Assembly (NCBI RefSeq): GCF_012844225.1
Contig: NZ_JABAGQ010000013.1
Location: 1 to 64,000, forward strand
Source: Rhodococcus sp. 105337
GTDB taxonomy: Bacteria; Actinomycetota; Actinomycetes; Mycobacteriales; Mycobacteriaceae
Length of the DNA: 64,000 nucleotides
Direction of reading: 5' to 3'
The position numbers were made by a program, and so were the translations under genes. This document shows positions 18,602 through 30,933 of this stretch, in pieces (within the stretch, counting starts at the first letter, position 1; every line of letters begins with the position of its first letter). A model generated the notes under the pieces. The model was not told the DNA's origin. It saw only the letters and a program-made list of their open reading frames with translations, and did no database searches.

Positions 18602-18644
18602 TCGCGCCGCGACCCCGCGGGCACGCTCGCCGGTCCCACCGGCA

Positions 18645-18650
18645 TAATGT
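18645..18650 (+). promoter_or_regulatory. -10 element (leaderless start)
   Basis: TAATGT followed by 6 bases to the GTG at 18657. Confidence 0.5.
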
Positions 18651-18656
18651 GAGTAC

Positions 18657-20589
<1,933 letters not shown>

Positions 20590-20646
20590 CACTCCGCCCC
20601 CGATACGGCTCCGCCCCGGATATCACTACCCCGGTGGCGGAACCGA

Positions 20647-22692
<2,046 letters not shown>

Positions 22693-22732
22693 TCGGTCGC
22701 CTCCAGCGGTCACCCGGTGTACTCCCGTCTCT

Positions 22733-22771
22733 GGTGTGGAACATCGGTGTGGAGCATTGATGTGGAACATC
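22733..22771 (+). repeat. three tandem 13-bp repeats in the pknL upstream region
   Basis: Contiguous 13-mers: GGTGTGGAACATC (22733-22745), GGTGTGGAGCATT (22746-22758) and GATGTGGAACATC (22759-22771). The third is a near-perfect palindrome (GATGT-GGA-ACATC). They lie 41-79 bases upstream of the pknL ATG, where a promoter or operator is expected. Confidence 0.85.
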
Positions 22772-22912
22772 GAACCGGCACCGGACGCGACTGCCGTGGT
22801 GCCGGCGAGACGGAGTACGTCGTCGCCTGCGCGGAAGCCGATCTCGTCCTCTGTAGATGGTAGCCAGCCCACAAAAGCGGCAGCCGCGTAGATGGCTGCG
22901 GGTAGGCGACGA

Positions 22913-22918
22913 TACCGT
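22913..22918 (+). promoter_or_regulatory. -10 element of the Rv2175c-like gene (leaderless)
   Basis: TACCGT followed by 6 bases to the GTG at 22925. Confidence 0.5.
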
Positions 22919-22924
22919 GGAGCA

Positions 22925-23296
22925 GTGAGTTCGATTCCCTATTGCGACGACGTCCTCGACCCCTCCATATCGGTCTATCAGCTCGTCGACGTGGCAAAAC
23001 GCCTCGACGTCCCGATTGTCCGCGTGCACCAGATGCTGCGCGACCGGCAGTTGCTCGCCTTCAAGCGCAACCGCGTCCCCGTGGTGCCCAAGGCATTCTT
23101 CGGCGACGACGGGCAGGTGCTCCGCCAGCTTCGCGGCCTTCTCGCCCTGCTCCACGACGGTGGATTCCGCGACGAAGAGATCCTCGAGTGGCTCTTCCAG
23201 GAAGACGACACGCTGCCGGGTGACTGCCCGATCGCCGCGCTGCACACCGACTCGGCGCGCGAGGTCATGCGGCGCGCTCAGGCTGCCGCCATCTGA
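22925..23296 (+). CDS. Rv2175c-like helix-turn-helix DNA-binding protein
   Basis: 123-residue winged-helix DNA-binding protein; in M. tuberculosis the ortholog Rv2175c is phosphorylated by PknL, which abolishes its DNA binding. The HTH is seen as SVYQLVDVAKRLDVPIVRVHQMLRDRQL followed by a basic wing, and a C-terminal domain with LHDGGFRDEEILEWLFQ. GTG start at 22925 (leaderless). The N-terminus is shorter than in M. tuberculosis, so the phosphorylated N-terminal tail may be missing or reduced. Its 3' end overlaps that of crtB by 32 bases on the opposite strand. Confidence 0.88.
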   Translation: MSSIPYCDDVLDPSISVYQLVDVAKRLDVPIVRVHQMLRDRQLLAFKRNRVPVVPKAFFGDDGQVLRQLRGLLALLHDGGFRDEEILEWLFQEDDTLPGDCPIAALHTDSAREVMRRAQAAAI

Positions 23297-24233
23297 CGGA
23301 CGCCCCGACCGATCCCGCGACGAACTGCGTGAGCACCACCGCCGCGCGGGTGCGGCGCGGGACCGTCACTCGCCGGTCCAGAACCCGGAAGCCGCTCGCC
23401 TCGACCTCGTCGAGGATCCGTCCGTAGAGCACGAACGCGGCACGGATACCCGGTCGCACCCGGTCGGGTAGCAGATCCAGACCCGGTTCGGCCTTGCGGT
23501 ATTCGGCGCGGGCCAGCGCGACCGCGTGGGCCAGAGCCCGCCGGACACGGGGATCCACCGTGCCGGTGCGGCGGCCCTCCCGCAGCAGTTCGACATCGAC
23601 CCCGAACGACGCCCACAGCTCGACCGGAAGATAGAGACGGTCGCGGTCGAGATCCTCACCGACGTCGCGGATGAAGTTCGTGAGCTGGAATGCCGTGCCC
23701 AGCGCGGAGGCGTGCGGCACCGCGTCCGGGTCGTCGACGCCGAACACCGGGAGCAGTTCGAGACCGATCACCACGGCGGAGCCGTACATGTAGTCGTACA
23801 ACTCGGCCATGTCGCGGTAGTGGCTGTGGTGCTCGGGCGTACCGGGCACATCCATGCGCATCGATCGGAGGAACGCCTCGAAATAGGCGATCGGAACATC
23901 GTATCGGCGCACCGTCTCGGCGAGAGCACGCAGTACGAGGCCCAACTCGTCCGGCCGGCCCGGTTCTCCGGCGAGAGCGGCCCGGAACCGGCGCTCTGTG
24001 GCGGCGAGCCCGCGGGCGGCCTCGACGGGATCGTCGACCGCGGTCACGTCGACGAGGTCGTCGACCACCCGCGCGAACCCGTACAGGGCGTGGACCGCGC
24101 GTCGCTGCGAGGCCGGGAGCAGCCGCGCCGCGAGGTGGTACGTGCGCCCGTGCTCCGCGGTGAGACGAGCACAGTGTGCGAACGCCGCGTCGAGGTCGTC
24201 GGGGCGTGGCCGGGGAGCGTGCGGATCGAACAC
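23265..24233 (-). CDS. crtB: phytoene synthase
   Basis: 322-residue squalene/phytoene synthase family enzyme, condensing two geranylgeranyl diphosphates to phytoene. The two Asp-rich motifs are present: RVVDDLVDVT (first) and NFIRDVGEDLDRDRLYLP (second), plus the MYGSAVVIGLEL and TAFQLTNFIRD segments. Phytoene rather than squalene is inferred from the neighbouring crtI and GGPP synthase genes. Start uncertain: the GTG at 24233 is the first conventional codon; a CTG overlapping the mptA stop (CTGA) is 12 bases upstream. Overlaps the convergent Rv2175c-like gene by 32 bases. Confidence 0.93.
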   Translation of the reverse strand: MFDPHAPRPRPDDLDAAFAHCARLTAEHGRTYHLAARLLPASQRRAVHALYGFARVVDDLVDVTAVDDPVEAARGLAATERRFRAALAGEPGRPDELGLVLRALAETVRRYDVPIAYFEAFLRSMRMDVPGTPEHHSHYRDMAELYDYMYGSAVVIGLELLPVFGVDDPDAVPHASALGTAFQLTNFIRDVGEDLDRDRLYLPVELWASFGVDVELLREGRRTGTVDPRVRRALAHAVALARAEYRKAEPGLDLLPDRVRPGIRAAFVLYGRILDEVEASGFRVLDRRVTVPRRTRAAVVLTQFVAGSVGASVRWRQPERAA

Positions 24234-24241
24234 TCCGGTGA

Positions 24242-25879
24242 TCAGGCCCCGCCGACAGGTGCGGAGCCCGGACCGTCGACCTGTGCGGTGCGGGAGCGCG
24301 AACTCAGGCGCAGCGGGTCGCGGGTGGTCAGCGACCGAGCGGCGATGACGGCTGCCACCACAGCGAGCGCCACGTGCGCGATGTTGTACATGCCGATCGA
24401 ACCGTCGGGATTGAAGACCAGCATGAGCCATGTGGACAGGGCGACCAGGATCATCAGGGTGCGATCCGACATGGCGAAGGCCGCGGCCACCGCGAGCGGC
24501 CACGAGTAGTACCAGGGCAGCGCCGCGGGGGACAGCAACGTCACGGCGGTGAGCGCCACGACGATGCCCAGCACGGCGTCGCGTTCGGTGCGGCGGAATC
24601 GCCACCATGCCCACACGAGGATCACCACGAGCGCGACCGCACACAGCATGCGGGTGACATCGAGGATCGATCCGAGTCGCCACGGCGTGATCCAGGTGCC
24701 CACGTGCGCCACCATGGTGGGGAGCGAGAGCCAGTTGATGATCTTCGAAGATCCGGACAGCGCCGTGAGCCAGCCGATACCCACGCCGGCGAGGAGCGAG
24801 GCACCGCCGAAGACCGCCACGAACACCGCGAATCCGGCGGCCGCCGCCTTGAAGAACAACCGCACCGGGGCCGCCGGTTCGCGCCCCTCGGCGAGCGCCC
24901 GGTCGCGTTCGTGGATCATCCACACCCAGACCAGGAACGGCAGCGCGATCCCGGCGGTGGCCTTGATCGCCGCACCCGCCGACACCAGGGCGATGCCGCC
25001 GACATGGCGGCCCTGGAGGACGAGCACGATGCCCGCCGTCATCAGACCGACCATGAGCAGTTCGTTGTGGACGCCACCGACGAGGTGGATGAGCACGAGG
25101 GGATTGAGCACCGCGAGCCACAGGGCGATCGCCGGGTTGCCGCCCATGCGGCGTGCGAGGCGGGGCACGGCCCAGGCCATGAGGAACAGGCCCGGCAGCA
25201 TCGTCACCCGCCACAACCAGGTGCCCGACACGACATTGTCGCCGGTGACGGCCGTGATGCCGGAACCGAGCAGCAGGTGCACCGGACCGTACGGCGTGGT
25301 CGTGGTGGTCCATACGTTGCTCACGTTGTCGAGCAGGACGCCGGGGTTGACCACCGGGCCGTCGGTGTAAGGATCGAAACCGGCCCGCAGCATCGCACCC
25401 TGCGCCAGATACGAATATGCGTCGCGACTGAACATCGGCGTGGCGACGAGGAGCGGCGCGGTCCAGGCGGGCAGCACGGTCCACAGGTCGCGGAGGCCGA
25501 CCGTGCCGGCGAGCGTCGCGCGCCCCACGCGGACCCACGCGCCGATCATGATCAGCACGCCCACCCAGAGGATGATCATCGACAGCAGTTGACCGTGACC
25601 GAACCGCAGCCACGACAGGAACATCTCTTCGAGAAGCGGGTCCTGCCGCCGGACGCTACCGGCGCCGAAGCTGCCGAACGTCATCAGCACCGAACCGCAG
25701 GTCCCGAGGAGGGCTGCGTTGCCGGCGGGGCTCCGCAGAAAGGCTGTGACCCTGCCGGCCGACGTTCTGCCGTCCGGCGCCCGGTTCTTCGAGGCAGGGA
25801 GGTCAGAGGGTGGGGACGCTGCCGAATCCGCCGCCGATCGGTCCTGCGGGTCGGCGTCGGGGGCGGCGGGGGACGACAT
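24242..25879 (-). CDS. mptA: alpha-(1-6)-mannopyranosyltransferase A
   Basis: 545-residue GT-C fold polyprenyl-phosphomannose-dependent mannosyltransferase (Rv2174 family) that builds the distal half of the alpha-1,6-mannan core of lipomannan and LAM outside the membrane. About 12 hydrophobic helices; the GT-C catalytic acid is in the first periplasmic loop (TPMFSRDAYSYLAQGAML). A cytoplasmic N-terminal tail of about 55 residues is Ala/Pro/Ser rich. ATG at 25879. It sits between crtI and crtB on the same strand, and its stop overlaps the likely start region of crtB, so lipoglycan and carotenoid synthesis share a transcript. Confidence 0.93.
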   Translation of the reverse strand: MSSPAAPDADPQDRSAADSAASPPSDLPASKNRAPDGRTSAGRVTAFLRSPAGNAALLGTCGSVLMTFGSFGAGSVRRQDPLLEEMFLSWLRFGHGQLLSMIILWVGVLIMIGAWVRVGRATLAGTVGLRDLWTVLPAWTAPLLVATPMFSRDAYSYLAQGAMLRAGFDPYTDGPVVNPGVLLDNVSNVWTTTTTPYGPVHLLLGSGITAVTGDNVVSGTWLWRVTMLPGLFLMAWAVPRLARRMGGNPAIALWLAVLNPLVLIHLVGGVHNELLMVGLMTAGIVLVLQGRHVGGIALVSAGAAIKATAGIALPFLVWVWMIHERDRALAEGREPAAPVRLFFKAAAAGFAVFVAVFGGASLLAGVGIGWLTALSGSSKIINWLSLPTMVAHVGTWITPWRLGSILDVTRMLCAVALVVILVWAWWRFRRTERDAVLGIVVALTAVTLLSPAALPWYYSWPLAVAAAFAMSDRTLMILVALSTWLMLVFNPDGSIGMYNIAHVALAVVAAVIAARSLTTRDPLRLSSRSRTAQVDGPGSAPVGGA

Positions 25880-25940
25880 GGGTGTGGGTTCCTCCCCGGA
25901 AGCGGTGCCGGCGCGGAGCGCAGGGTCTGGCGAACGATGT

Positions 25941-25962
25941 TGACGAACAGGTGCTGACGAAC
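25941..25962. repeat. TGACGAAC direct repeat upstream of mptA
   Basis: TGACGAAC at 25941-25948 and 25955-25962 (14-base period), with a related GCGAAC at 25930-25935, in the 92-base gap between crtI and mptA. Could be an operator for an internal promoter; no binding protein is known to me. Confidence 0.3.
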
Positions 25963-25971
25963 GGTGACAGT

Positions 25972-27546
25972 TTAGTGGAGGCGTGATGTCCCCGGCTCCC
26001 TAGTCCGTCGGGTCCGCGGGACCCCGAGTCGTTCCGCGGCCAGCCGTCCCGACATGAGCACAGTGGGGACACCGACTCCGGGAACCGTATCCGACCCCGC
26101 GAGCACGACATTCGGGAACCGCGGATCGACATTGCGACGACGGAACGGCCCCGTCTGGCGGAACACGTGCGCCGCGGCGAACGGGCTTCCGGCGATCATG
26201 CCCCGGGCGTGCCACGTGGCCGGCGTGTCGACGTGGTCGACCCGGAACTCGTTCGCGACGCCGCGGTAGCCGCGCGACTCCAGCACCGCGAGCAGTTCCC
26301 GGCGGTACGGGCCGGACAGCGCGGACCAGTCGAACGGCGCGCTGTCGAGATTCGGGCACGGTGCGAGCACCGAGAGCGGTTCGTGTTCTCTGCCGTCACG
26401 CTCGAGCAACTGTCCCGGGTCGGACAGAGCGGGCCGGGTGATGAGCAGAGACGGATCCGACATCAGCCGTCCACGGCCTCGCCGCCGGGTGATCTCGGCG
26501 AACGTGCGTTCCCACGCGCCACCGAAATCGATGACGTGGTGATGCCGGGCGCTCCATGCGCCCGAGACCGCGGTGGGGACGGTGCCGTGCAGCACGACCG
26601 CCGACGGTGCGGCGAGCGTCCGGCGACGCCGGCGCGCGGGCAGCAGGCTGTCCACCACGGGCGAGCCCGGCGTGAGCACCACGGCGTCGCATGCGTAACG
26701 GTCACCCGCCGCCGTGGATACCGCTGTGACACGCCCCGTGTCGACATCGAGCGCCGTGACCTCGCTGCCGAGGTGCAGGCGCCCGCCCGCACCGACGAAC
26801 GCTGCGGCCATGGTCCGGGCGATCTGGCGCATCCCACCCTCGACGGTGTACACACCGAGTGTGGTGTCCATGTGCGCGATCGCCCCGTACACCGCGAGTG
26901 CCTGCGCGGGAGCGACCCCCGCGTAGAGCGCCTGGAACGTGAAGACCCGCCGCAGCCGCGGGTCGGTGACCCGGCGGCCCACCTGAGTGCCGAGTCGGCC
27001 GAACCCGCCGATCCGGAGCAAACGCAGCAGGTCGCGGACGGCGGCCGGAGAGGAGACGAGGTCGAGCGGCGAATCGAAATTCGCGTCCATGAAGCGGTCG
27101 TACTCCGCGTCGAAGATGTCCGCGAGCCACGCGCGCAGGCGCAGATACCGCTGCGCTTCCTCGGCTCCGCACACTCGCGTGATCTCGGCGGTCATCGCGT
27201 CCGGGTCCGAGTGGACGTCGAGGGTGCTGCCGTCGTCGAACCGGGCGTGATAGGCGGGGGAGAGCCGCGTCGTGCGCAGTGGCGGATCCACGGAACCGGC
27301 ATCGGCACCCACCGCGGCGAGTGCGTCGGCGATCAGTTCCGGCATCGTCAGCACCGTCGCGCCGTTGTCGATCTCGTAACCCGGGCCGGTGTACGTCCCG
27401 ACGCAGCCCCCGACGGTGTCGGCGCGCTCGAGGACGGTGACCTCTTTCCCGGCACCACGGAGGTGCAGGGCGGCAGCGAGGCCGGCGAGGCCCGCACCGA
27501 CCACGACCACCCGGTGGGCTCCGGGCACGACGCGCGTGCCGGTCAT
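25972..27546 (-). CDS. crtI: phytoene desaturase (CrtI type)
   Basis: 524-residue FAD-dependent carotenoid desaturase that converts phytoene stepwise to lycopene. The N-terminal dinucleotide motif VVVVGAGLAGLAAALHL with ERADTVGG is present, as is the C-terminal FAD segment VVLAGSDTVPGVGVPTVLMSG. ATG at 27546 overlaps the idsA stop by one base (TGATG), giving translational coupling with the prenyl transferase that makes its upstream substrate. Confidence 0.92.
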   Translation of the reverse strand: MTGTRVVPGAHRVVVVGAGLAGLAAALHLRGAGKEVTVLERADTVGGCVGTYTGPGYEIDNGATVLTMPELIADALAAVGADAGSVDPPLRTTRLSPAYHARFDDGSTLDVHSDPDAMTAEITRVCGAEEAQRYLRLRAWLADIFDAEYDRFMDANFDSPLDLVSSPAAVRDLLRLLRIGGFGRLGTQVGRRVTDPRLRRVFTFQALYAGVAPAQALAVYGAIAHMDTTLGVYTVEGGMRQIARTMAAAFVGAGGRLHLGSEVTALDVDTGRVTAVSTAAGDRYACDAVVLTPGSPVVDSLLPARRRRRTLAAPSAVVLHGTVPTAVSGAWSARHHHVIDFGGAWERTFAEITRRRGRGRLMSDPSLLITRPALSDPGQLLERDGREHEPLSVLAPCPNLDSAPFDWSALSGPYRRELLAVLESRGYRGVANEFRVDHVDTPATWHARGMIAGSPFAAAHVFRQTGPFRRRNVDPRFPNVVLAGSDTVPGVGVPTVLMSGRLAAERLGVPRTRRTREPGTSRLH

Positions 27547-28640
27547 CAGGCGGCGCGGCGCGTCGCGGCGACCGCCGACGCACGTAACCGCGCTTTGCCC
27601 TCCTCGGTGGCGCCGGACGCGTCGAGAGCCTCGAACGCGCTTTCGGTGAGGGCCGTGATCCGCTGCTCGACCTTGTCGACTGCGCCGAGGTCGACGAGCA
27701 CGCCGCGGATCTCCTCGACCTGATCGTCCGTGAGGTCGGCGCCGATCGCCGCGCGCAGCGCTCGCGCGACAGCCGGGTCGGTCGCGTCCGCGGACTCGAG
27801 CGCAAGTGCGAGCAGTACGGTGCGCTTGCCGGACCGGAGGTCGTCTCCGGACGGCTTACCGGTGACGGCGGGGTCGCCGAAAACTCCCAGTAGGTCGTCG
27901 CGAAGCTGGAATGCGAGACCGATGTCGGTGCCGAACCGGCGATAGGCGGCGATCAGGTCGTCGTCGGCGCCGGCGAGCACCGCACCGATGTGCAGCGGGC
28001 GCTCGATCGTGTACGCCGCCGTCTTGTATCGGTTCACGCGCGTCGCGGACGCGACCGTCTCGTCCGACGCGACCTCACCGACGATGTCGAGGTACTGGCC
28101 ACCGAGGACTTCGGTCCGCATCGCCGACCACACCGGCGTCACCCGTGCGAGTTGCTCGGCGGACAATCCCGATTCCCGCAGCATGTCGTCGGCCCAGACG
28201 AGAGCGAGGTCGCCGACCAGGATGGCAGCGGCCTCACCGAACTGCTCCGCCGAACCCTGCCACCCGGCGTTGCGGTGCCCGCTCGCGAACTCGACGTGCA
28301 CGGTCGGAAAGCCCCGGCGGGTGGTCGACGCGTCGATGATGTCGTCGTGGACGAGCGCACCGGCCTGCACCAATTCGAGGGCCGAGCAGGCGCGCAGCAC
28401 GGCGTCGGCGTCAGGTCCGGCCGGATCGCCGCCGGCGCCGAGCCAGCCGGTCCAGGCGAACGACGGCCGGACCCGCTTTCCGCCGCGTAGCACGAACGAC
28501 TGGAGTGTCGCGACGGCGTCGCGGTATCCACCGCCGACCGAGTCGACCAGTTCGGCGCGGGTGGCGAAGAACTGCCGCAGGGCGTCCTCGACGAGTCCGG
28601 GGAGTGAGGGGGCGGGCACGGGATCGGCTCCGGTGGACAG
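27546..28640 (-). CDS. idsA: geranylgeranyl diphosphate synthase (IdsA/CrtE-like)
   Basis: 364-residue trans-prenyltransferase making a C20 (or similar) diphosphate for carotenoids. First Asp-rich motif is VHDDIIDAS with a following TTRRG; the second is FQLRDDLLGVFGD; also GGKRVRPSF. Orthologous position to Rv2173 (idsA2). Start: the only good ribosome site, AGGAGG (28647-28652), is 6 bases before a CTG at 28640, which I take as the start. The first conventional codon, GTG at 28670, has no Shine-Dalgarno and would place AGGAGG inside the gene. First gene of idsA-crtI-mptA-crtB. Confidence 0.92.
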   Translation of the reverse strand: MSTGADPVPAPSLPGLVEDALRQFFATRAELVDSVGGGYRDAVATLQSFVLRGGKRVRPSFAWTGWLGAGGDPAGPDADAVLRACSALELVQAGALVHDDIIDASTTRRGFPTVHVEFASGHRNAGWQGSAEQFGEAAAILVGDLALVWADDMLRESGLSAEQLARVTPVWSAMRTEVLGGQYLDIVGEVASDETVASATRVNRYKTAAYTIERPLHIGAVLAGADDDLIAAYRRFGTDIGLAFQLRDDLLGVFGDPAVTGKPSGDDLRSGKRTVLLALALESADATDPAVARALRAAIGADLTDDQVEEIRGVLVDLGAVDKVEQRITALTESAFEALDASGATEEGKARLRASAVAATRRAA

Positions 28641-28758
28641 GACAAACCTCCTGGTCGATGTGCACGGCACCGTCGGACGACCACGGTCCCGGCACCGCGG
28701 TCCACCCTATCCGGCCCCCGCAGGGGTCGCCGCGGACCGGACGCGAATGCCCGCGCCT

Positions 28759-28764
28759 TATGCT
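28759..28764 (+). promoter_or_regulatory. -10 element of metF (leaderless)
   Basis: TATGCT followed by 6 bases to the GTG at 28771. Confidence 0.6.
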
Positions 28765-28770
28765 GAACGC

Positions 28771-29757
28771 GTGGAAAACGATCTGGTCAGGGCGACCGAG
28801 GACAGCGGAGAGTCCCGCACCCCATCCATCGTGGACCGTCTCGGTGCCACACGGTCCGGCAGGATTCCGTTCTCGGTCGAGTTCTCCCCGCCCCGGGACG
28901 CCGACGCCGAGGCGCGACTGTGGCGAGCCGTGCGCGCGTTCGAGCGCCTCGGCCCCGCCTTCGTGTCCATGACGTACGGCGCCGGTGGATCGACCCGGGA
29001 CCGTACCGTTCGCGTCACCGGCGACCTCGCCGAAGAAACCACGATGCTTCCCGTCGCCCACCTCACCGCGGTGGGGCACAGCGTCGACGAGATCCGCGCG
29101 ATGGTCGGTGCCTATGCCGACCGCGGCATCACCAATATTCTCGCGCTCCGTGGCGACCCGCCGGGAAATCCGCTCGGCGAATGGGAGAAGCACCCCGACG
29201 GTCTCGAGCACGCCGACGAACTCGTGCGACTGGTGCGCGACCTCGGCGACTTCCACGTCGGAGTGGCCTCGTTCCCGGAGGGGCACCACCGCTCGCCGGA
29301 CCTCGACCACGACACCCGCTACCTCGTACAGAAGTTGCGTGCGGGTGCCGAGTACTCGATCACGCAGATGTTCTTCGATGTCGAGCACTACCTGCGACTG
29401 CGCGACCGGGTCGCCGCGTGCGATCCCGAACAGGCGGCCAAGCCGATCATTCCGGAGATCATGCCGATCACCTCGCTGCGCTCGGCGCGCCGGAGCCTCG
29501 AGCTGTCCGGTTCGAAGCTGCCCGCCGCGCTCGAGGAGCGGTTGGTCCGCGCAGCCGGAGACGGGCCCGAAGAGAATCGCGCCGCTGTGCGCGAGGTGGG
29601 CATCGAGGTCGCGACCGAGATGTGCGAGCGGCTGATCGCGGAAGGCGCGCCCTGCCTGCACTTCATCACGCTGAATTTCGCCCGCGCGACCAGCGAGGTG
29701 CTCTCGCGGCTCGGGATCGAGGTCCGTTCCTCCGTGCCGGCCGGGCAGCCGGTCTGA
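28771..29757 (+). CDS. metF: methylenetetrahydrofolate reductase
   Basis: 328-residue flavoenzyme reducing 5,10-methylene-THF to 5-methyl-THF for methionine synthesis. Recognised by IPFSVEFSPPRDADAE, FVSMTYGAGGSTRDRT, NILALRGDPPGNP and the substrate segment EYSITQMFFD. GTG at 28771 agrees with the TATGCT -10 six bases upstream; an ATG at 28747 would extend the protein by 8 residues, across that promoter. The only plus-strand gene in the 23-34 kb block, separating the two carotenoid clusters. Place matches Rv2172c. Confidence 0.95.
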   Translation: MENDLVRATEDSGESRTPSIVDRLGATRSGRIPFSVEFSPPRDADAEARLWRAVRAFERLGPAFVSMTYGAGGSTRDRTVRVTGDLAEETTMLPVAHLTAVGHSVDEIRAMVGAYADRGITNILALRGDPPGNPLGEWEKHPDGLEHADELVRLVRDLGDFHVGVASFPEGHHRSPDLDHDTRYLVQKLRAGAEYSITQMFFDVEHYLRLRDRVAACDPEQAAKPIIPEIMPITSLRSARRSLELSGSKLPAALEERLVRAAGDGPEENRAAVREVGIEVATEMCERLIAEGAPCLHFITLNFARATSEVLSRLGIEVRSSVPAGQPV

Positions 29758-29781
29758 GACCCGGCCCGCCCGATCCCCGGG

Positions 29782-30933
29782 TCACGGCAGCAGGCGGTCC
29801 TTCCATACCGCGCGACCCGCGCTGCGGGCCCGCACGGATGCGGCGGTCAGCCACCCGAAGATGACGACGGACACCGGATGCGCGGCGATACCGAGGGCGT
29901 CCGCCGCGTCCAGGCGCTCGCCCCGCTCCGTCGATCGTGCGACCGCGCGGGACAACAGTGCCGCGCCGGTGCCGAGCACCCCCCAGCGGCGAGTGTGGCC
30001 ACGCCCCGCCACCGCGGCGACGGCGGGAACGACGTAGGCGACTGCGTATGCCGTCACGACGGCTGCCGCGCCTGCCGGTGATCCGAACGCCGACCACAAC
30101 CACCGCGTGTAGCCGCCGGTCAGCGTATGTCGGCCCTCGTACATCCGGCACGACACGAGCGGCCCGCCCGCCGCGACGACGGTGGTGCGCCCGGACCGCC
30201 GCAACGTCCGCGCCAGGTCGAGGTCCTCGGTCGGGCTCGCCGCGACCGCGGAATGGCCCCCGATCGCGCGATAGTCGGCCGTATCGAACGCGAGGAACTG
30301 ACCACAGGCGACGGCCATCGACGGACGACGGGTGCGATGGGCGACGGCGACCGGCAGTATCGAGAACCAGGACCAGAACAGCAACGGCTGCACCAGACGC
30401 TCCGTCACGGTGCCGGCAACCTGGTACGGCCACGGCGACACCAGTGCCGCCGATCGGGACCGGAGAAGTGTGACCGCCGCGGCGATCGCGCCCGGCCGTA
30501 GCCGGACATCCGCGTCGATGAAGACCACGACACCGGTCTCGTCCGGGTGGGACTCGGAGAAGGCGCGCTCGCACGCCGCGGCTTTTCCGGTCCAGCCGTC
30601 CGGGGGCGGCGTGCTCGATCGCACCACCGTGATCCGCGGATCGCTGTCCGCCGCGCGTCGTGCGATCTCGAAGGTGCCGTCGGAGGAGTCGTCGTCGAGC
30701 ACGAGCACCCGCAGCCGCGGAACACCGCGCTGTTCCCGGAGGTCGGCGATCACGGATGCGATCCGGGGTGCCTCGTCGCGGGCCGGGACCACCACGGTCA
30801 CCGATTCGGTGACGGCGGCTCCCTCGCGCAGGCGAGGCAGAGCGAACCGGTTGGCGGCCGCGACGACCGCTCCGTACAGAGCGGCACCGGCGCCCAGCGC
30901 GACCACTCGGCGGGGGAGGCGGACCCGGCTCAG
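29782..30933 (-). CDS. GT2 family glycosyltransferase, possible carotenoid glycosyltransferase
   Basis: 383-residue membrane glycosyltransferase. N-terminal hydrophobic anchor (about residues 9-30), a GT-A domain with VTVVVPARDEAPRIASV, the DDDSSDGT segment, the metal motif FIDADVRL and a late TEDLDLARTLRRSG, then three or four C-terminal helices. This architecture is shared with CruG-type carotenoid 2'-O-glycosyltransferases and with hopanoid-type GT2 enzymes. Being in the crtO/cruF-like operon favours a carotenoid substrate (inference). Start: CTG at 30933 overlaps the lppM stop (CTGA) and has GAGGA 6 bases upstream; the first conventional start, GTG at 30906, lacks a ribosome site. Confidence 0.8.
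   Translation of the reverse strand: MSRVRLPRRVVALGAGAALYGAVVAAANRFALPRLREGAAVTESVTVVVPARDEAPRIASVIADLREQRGVPRLRVLVLDDDSSDGTFEIARRAADSDPRITVVRSSTPPPDGWTGKAAACERAFSESHPDETGVVVFIDADVRLRPGAIAAAVTLLRSRSAALVSPWPYQVAGTVTERLVQPLLFWSWFSILPVAVAHRTRRPSMAVACGQFLAFDTADYRAIGGHSAVAASPTEDLDLARTLRRSGRTTVVAAGGPLVSCRMYEGRHTLTGGYTRWLWSAFGSPAGAAAVVTAYAVAYVVPAVAAVAGRGHTRRWGVLGTGAALLSRAVARSTERGERLDAADALGIAAHPVSVVIFGWLTAASVRARSAGRAVWKDRLLP

Noticed and set aside
22693-22872. 60-codon N-terminal extension of PknL
   Set aside because: It covers the iteron/promoter region and lacks kinase-like sequence; the ATG at 22692 has GGAGG at 7 bases.
24246-25613. N-terminal extension of the crtB frame across mptA
   Set aside because: The region is the out-of-frame reading of mptA; phytoene synthase homology begins only at about 24230.
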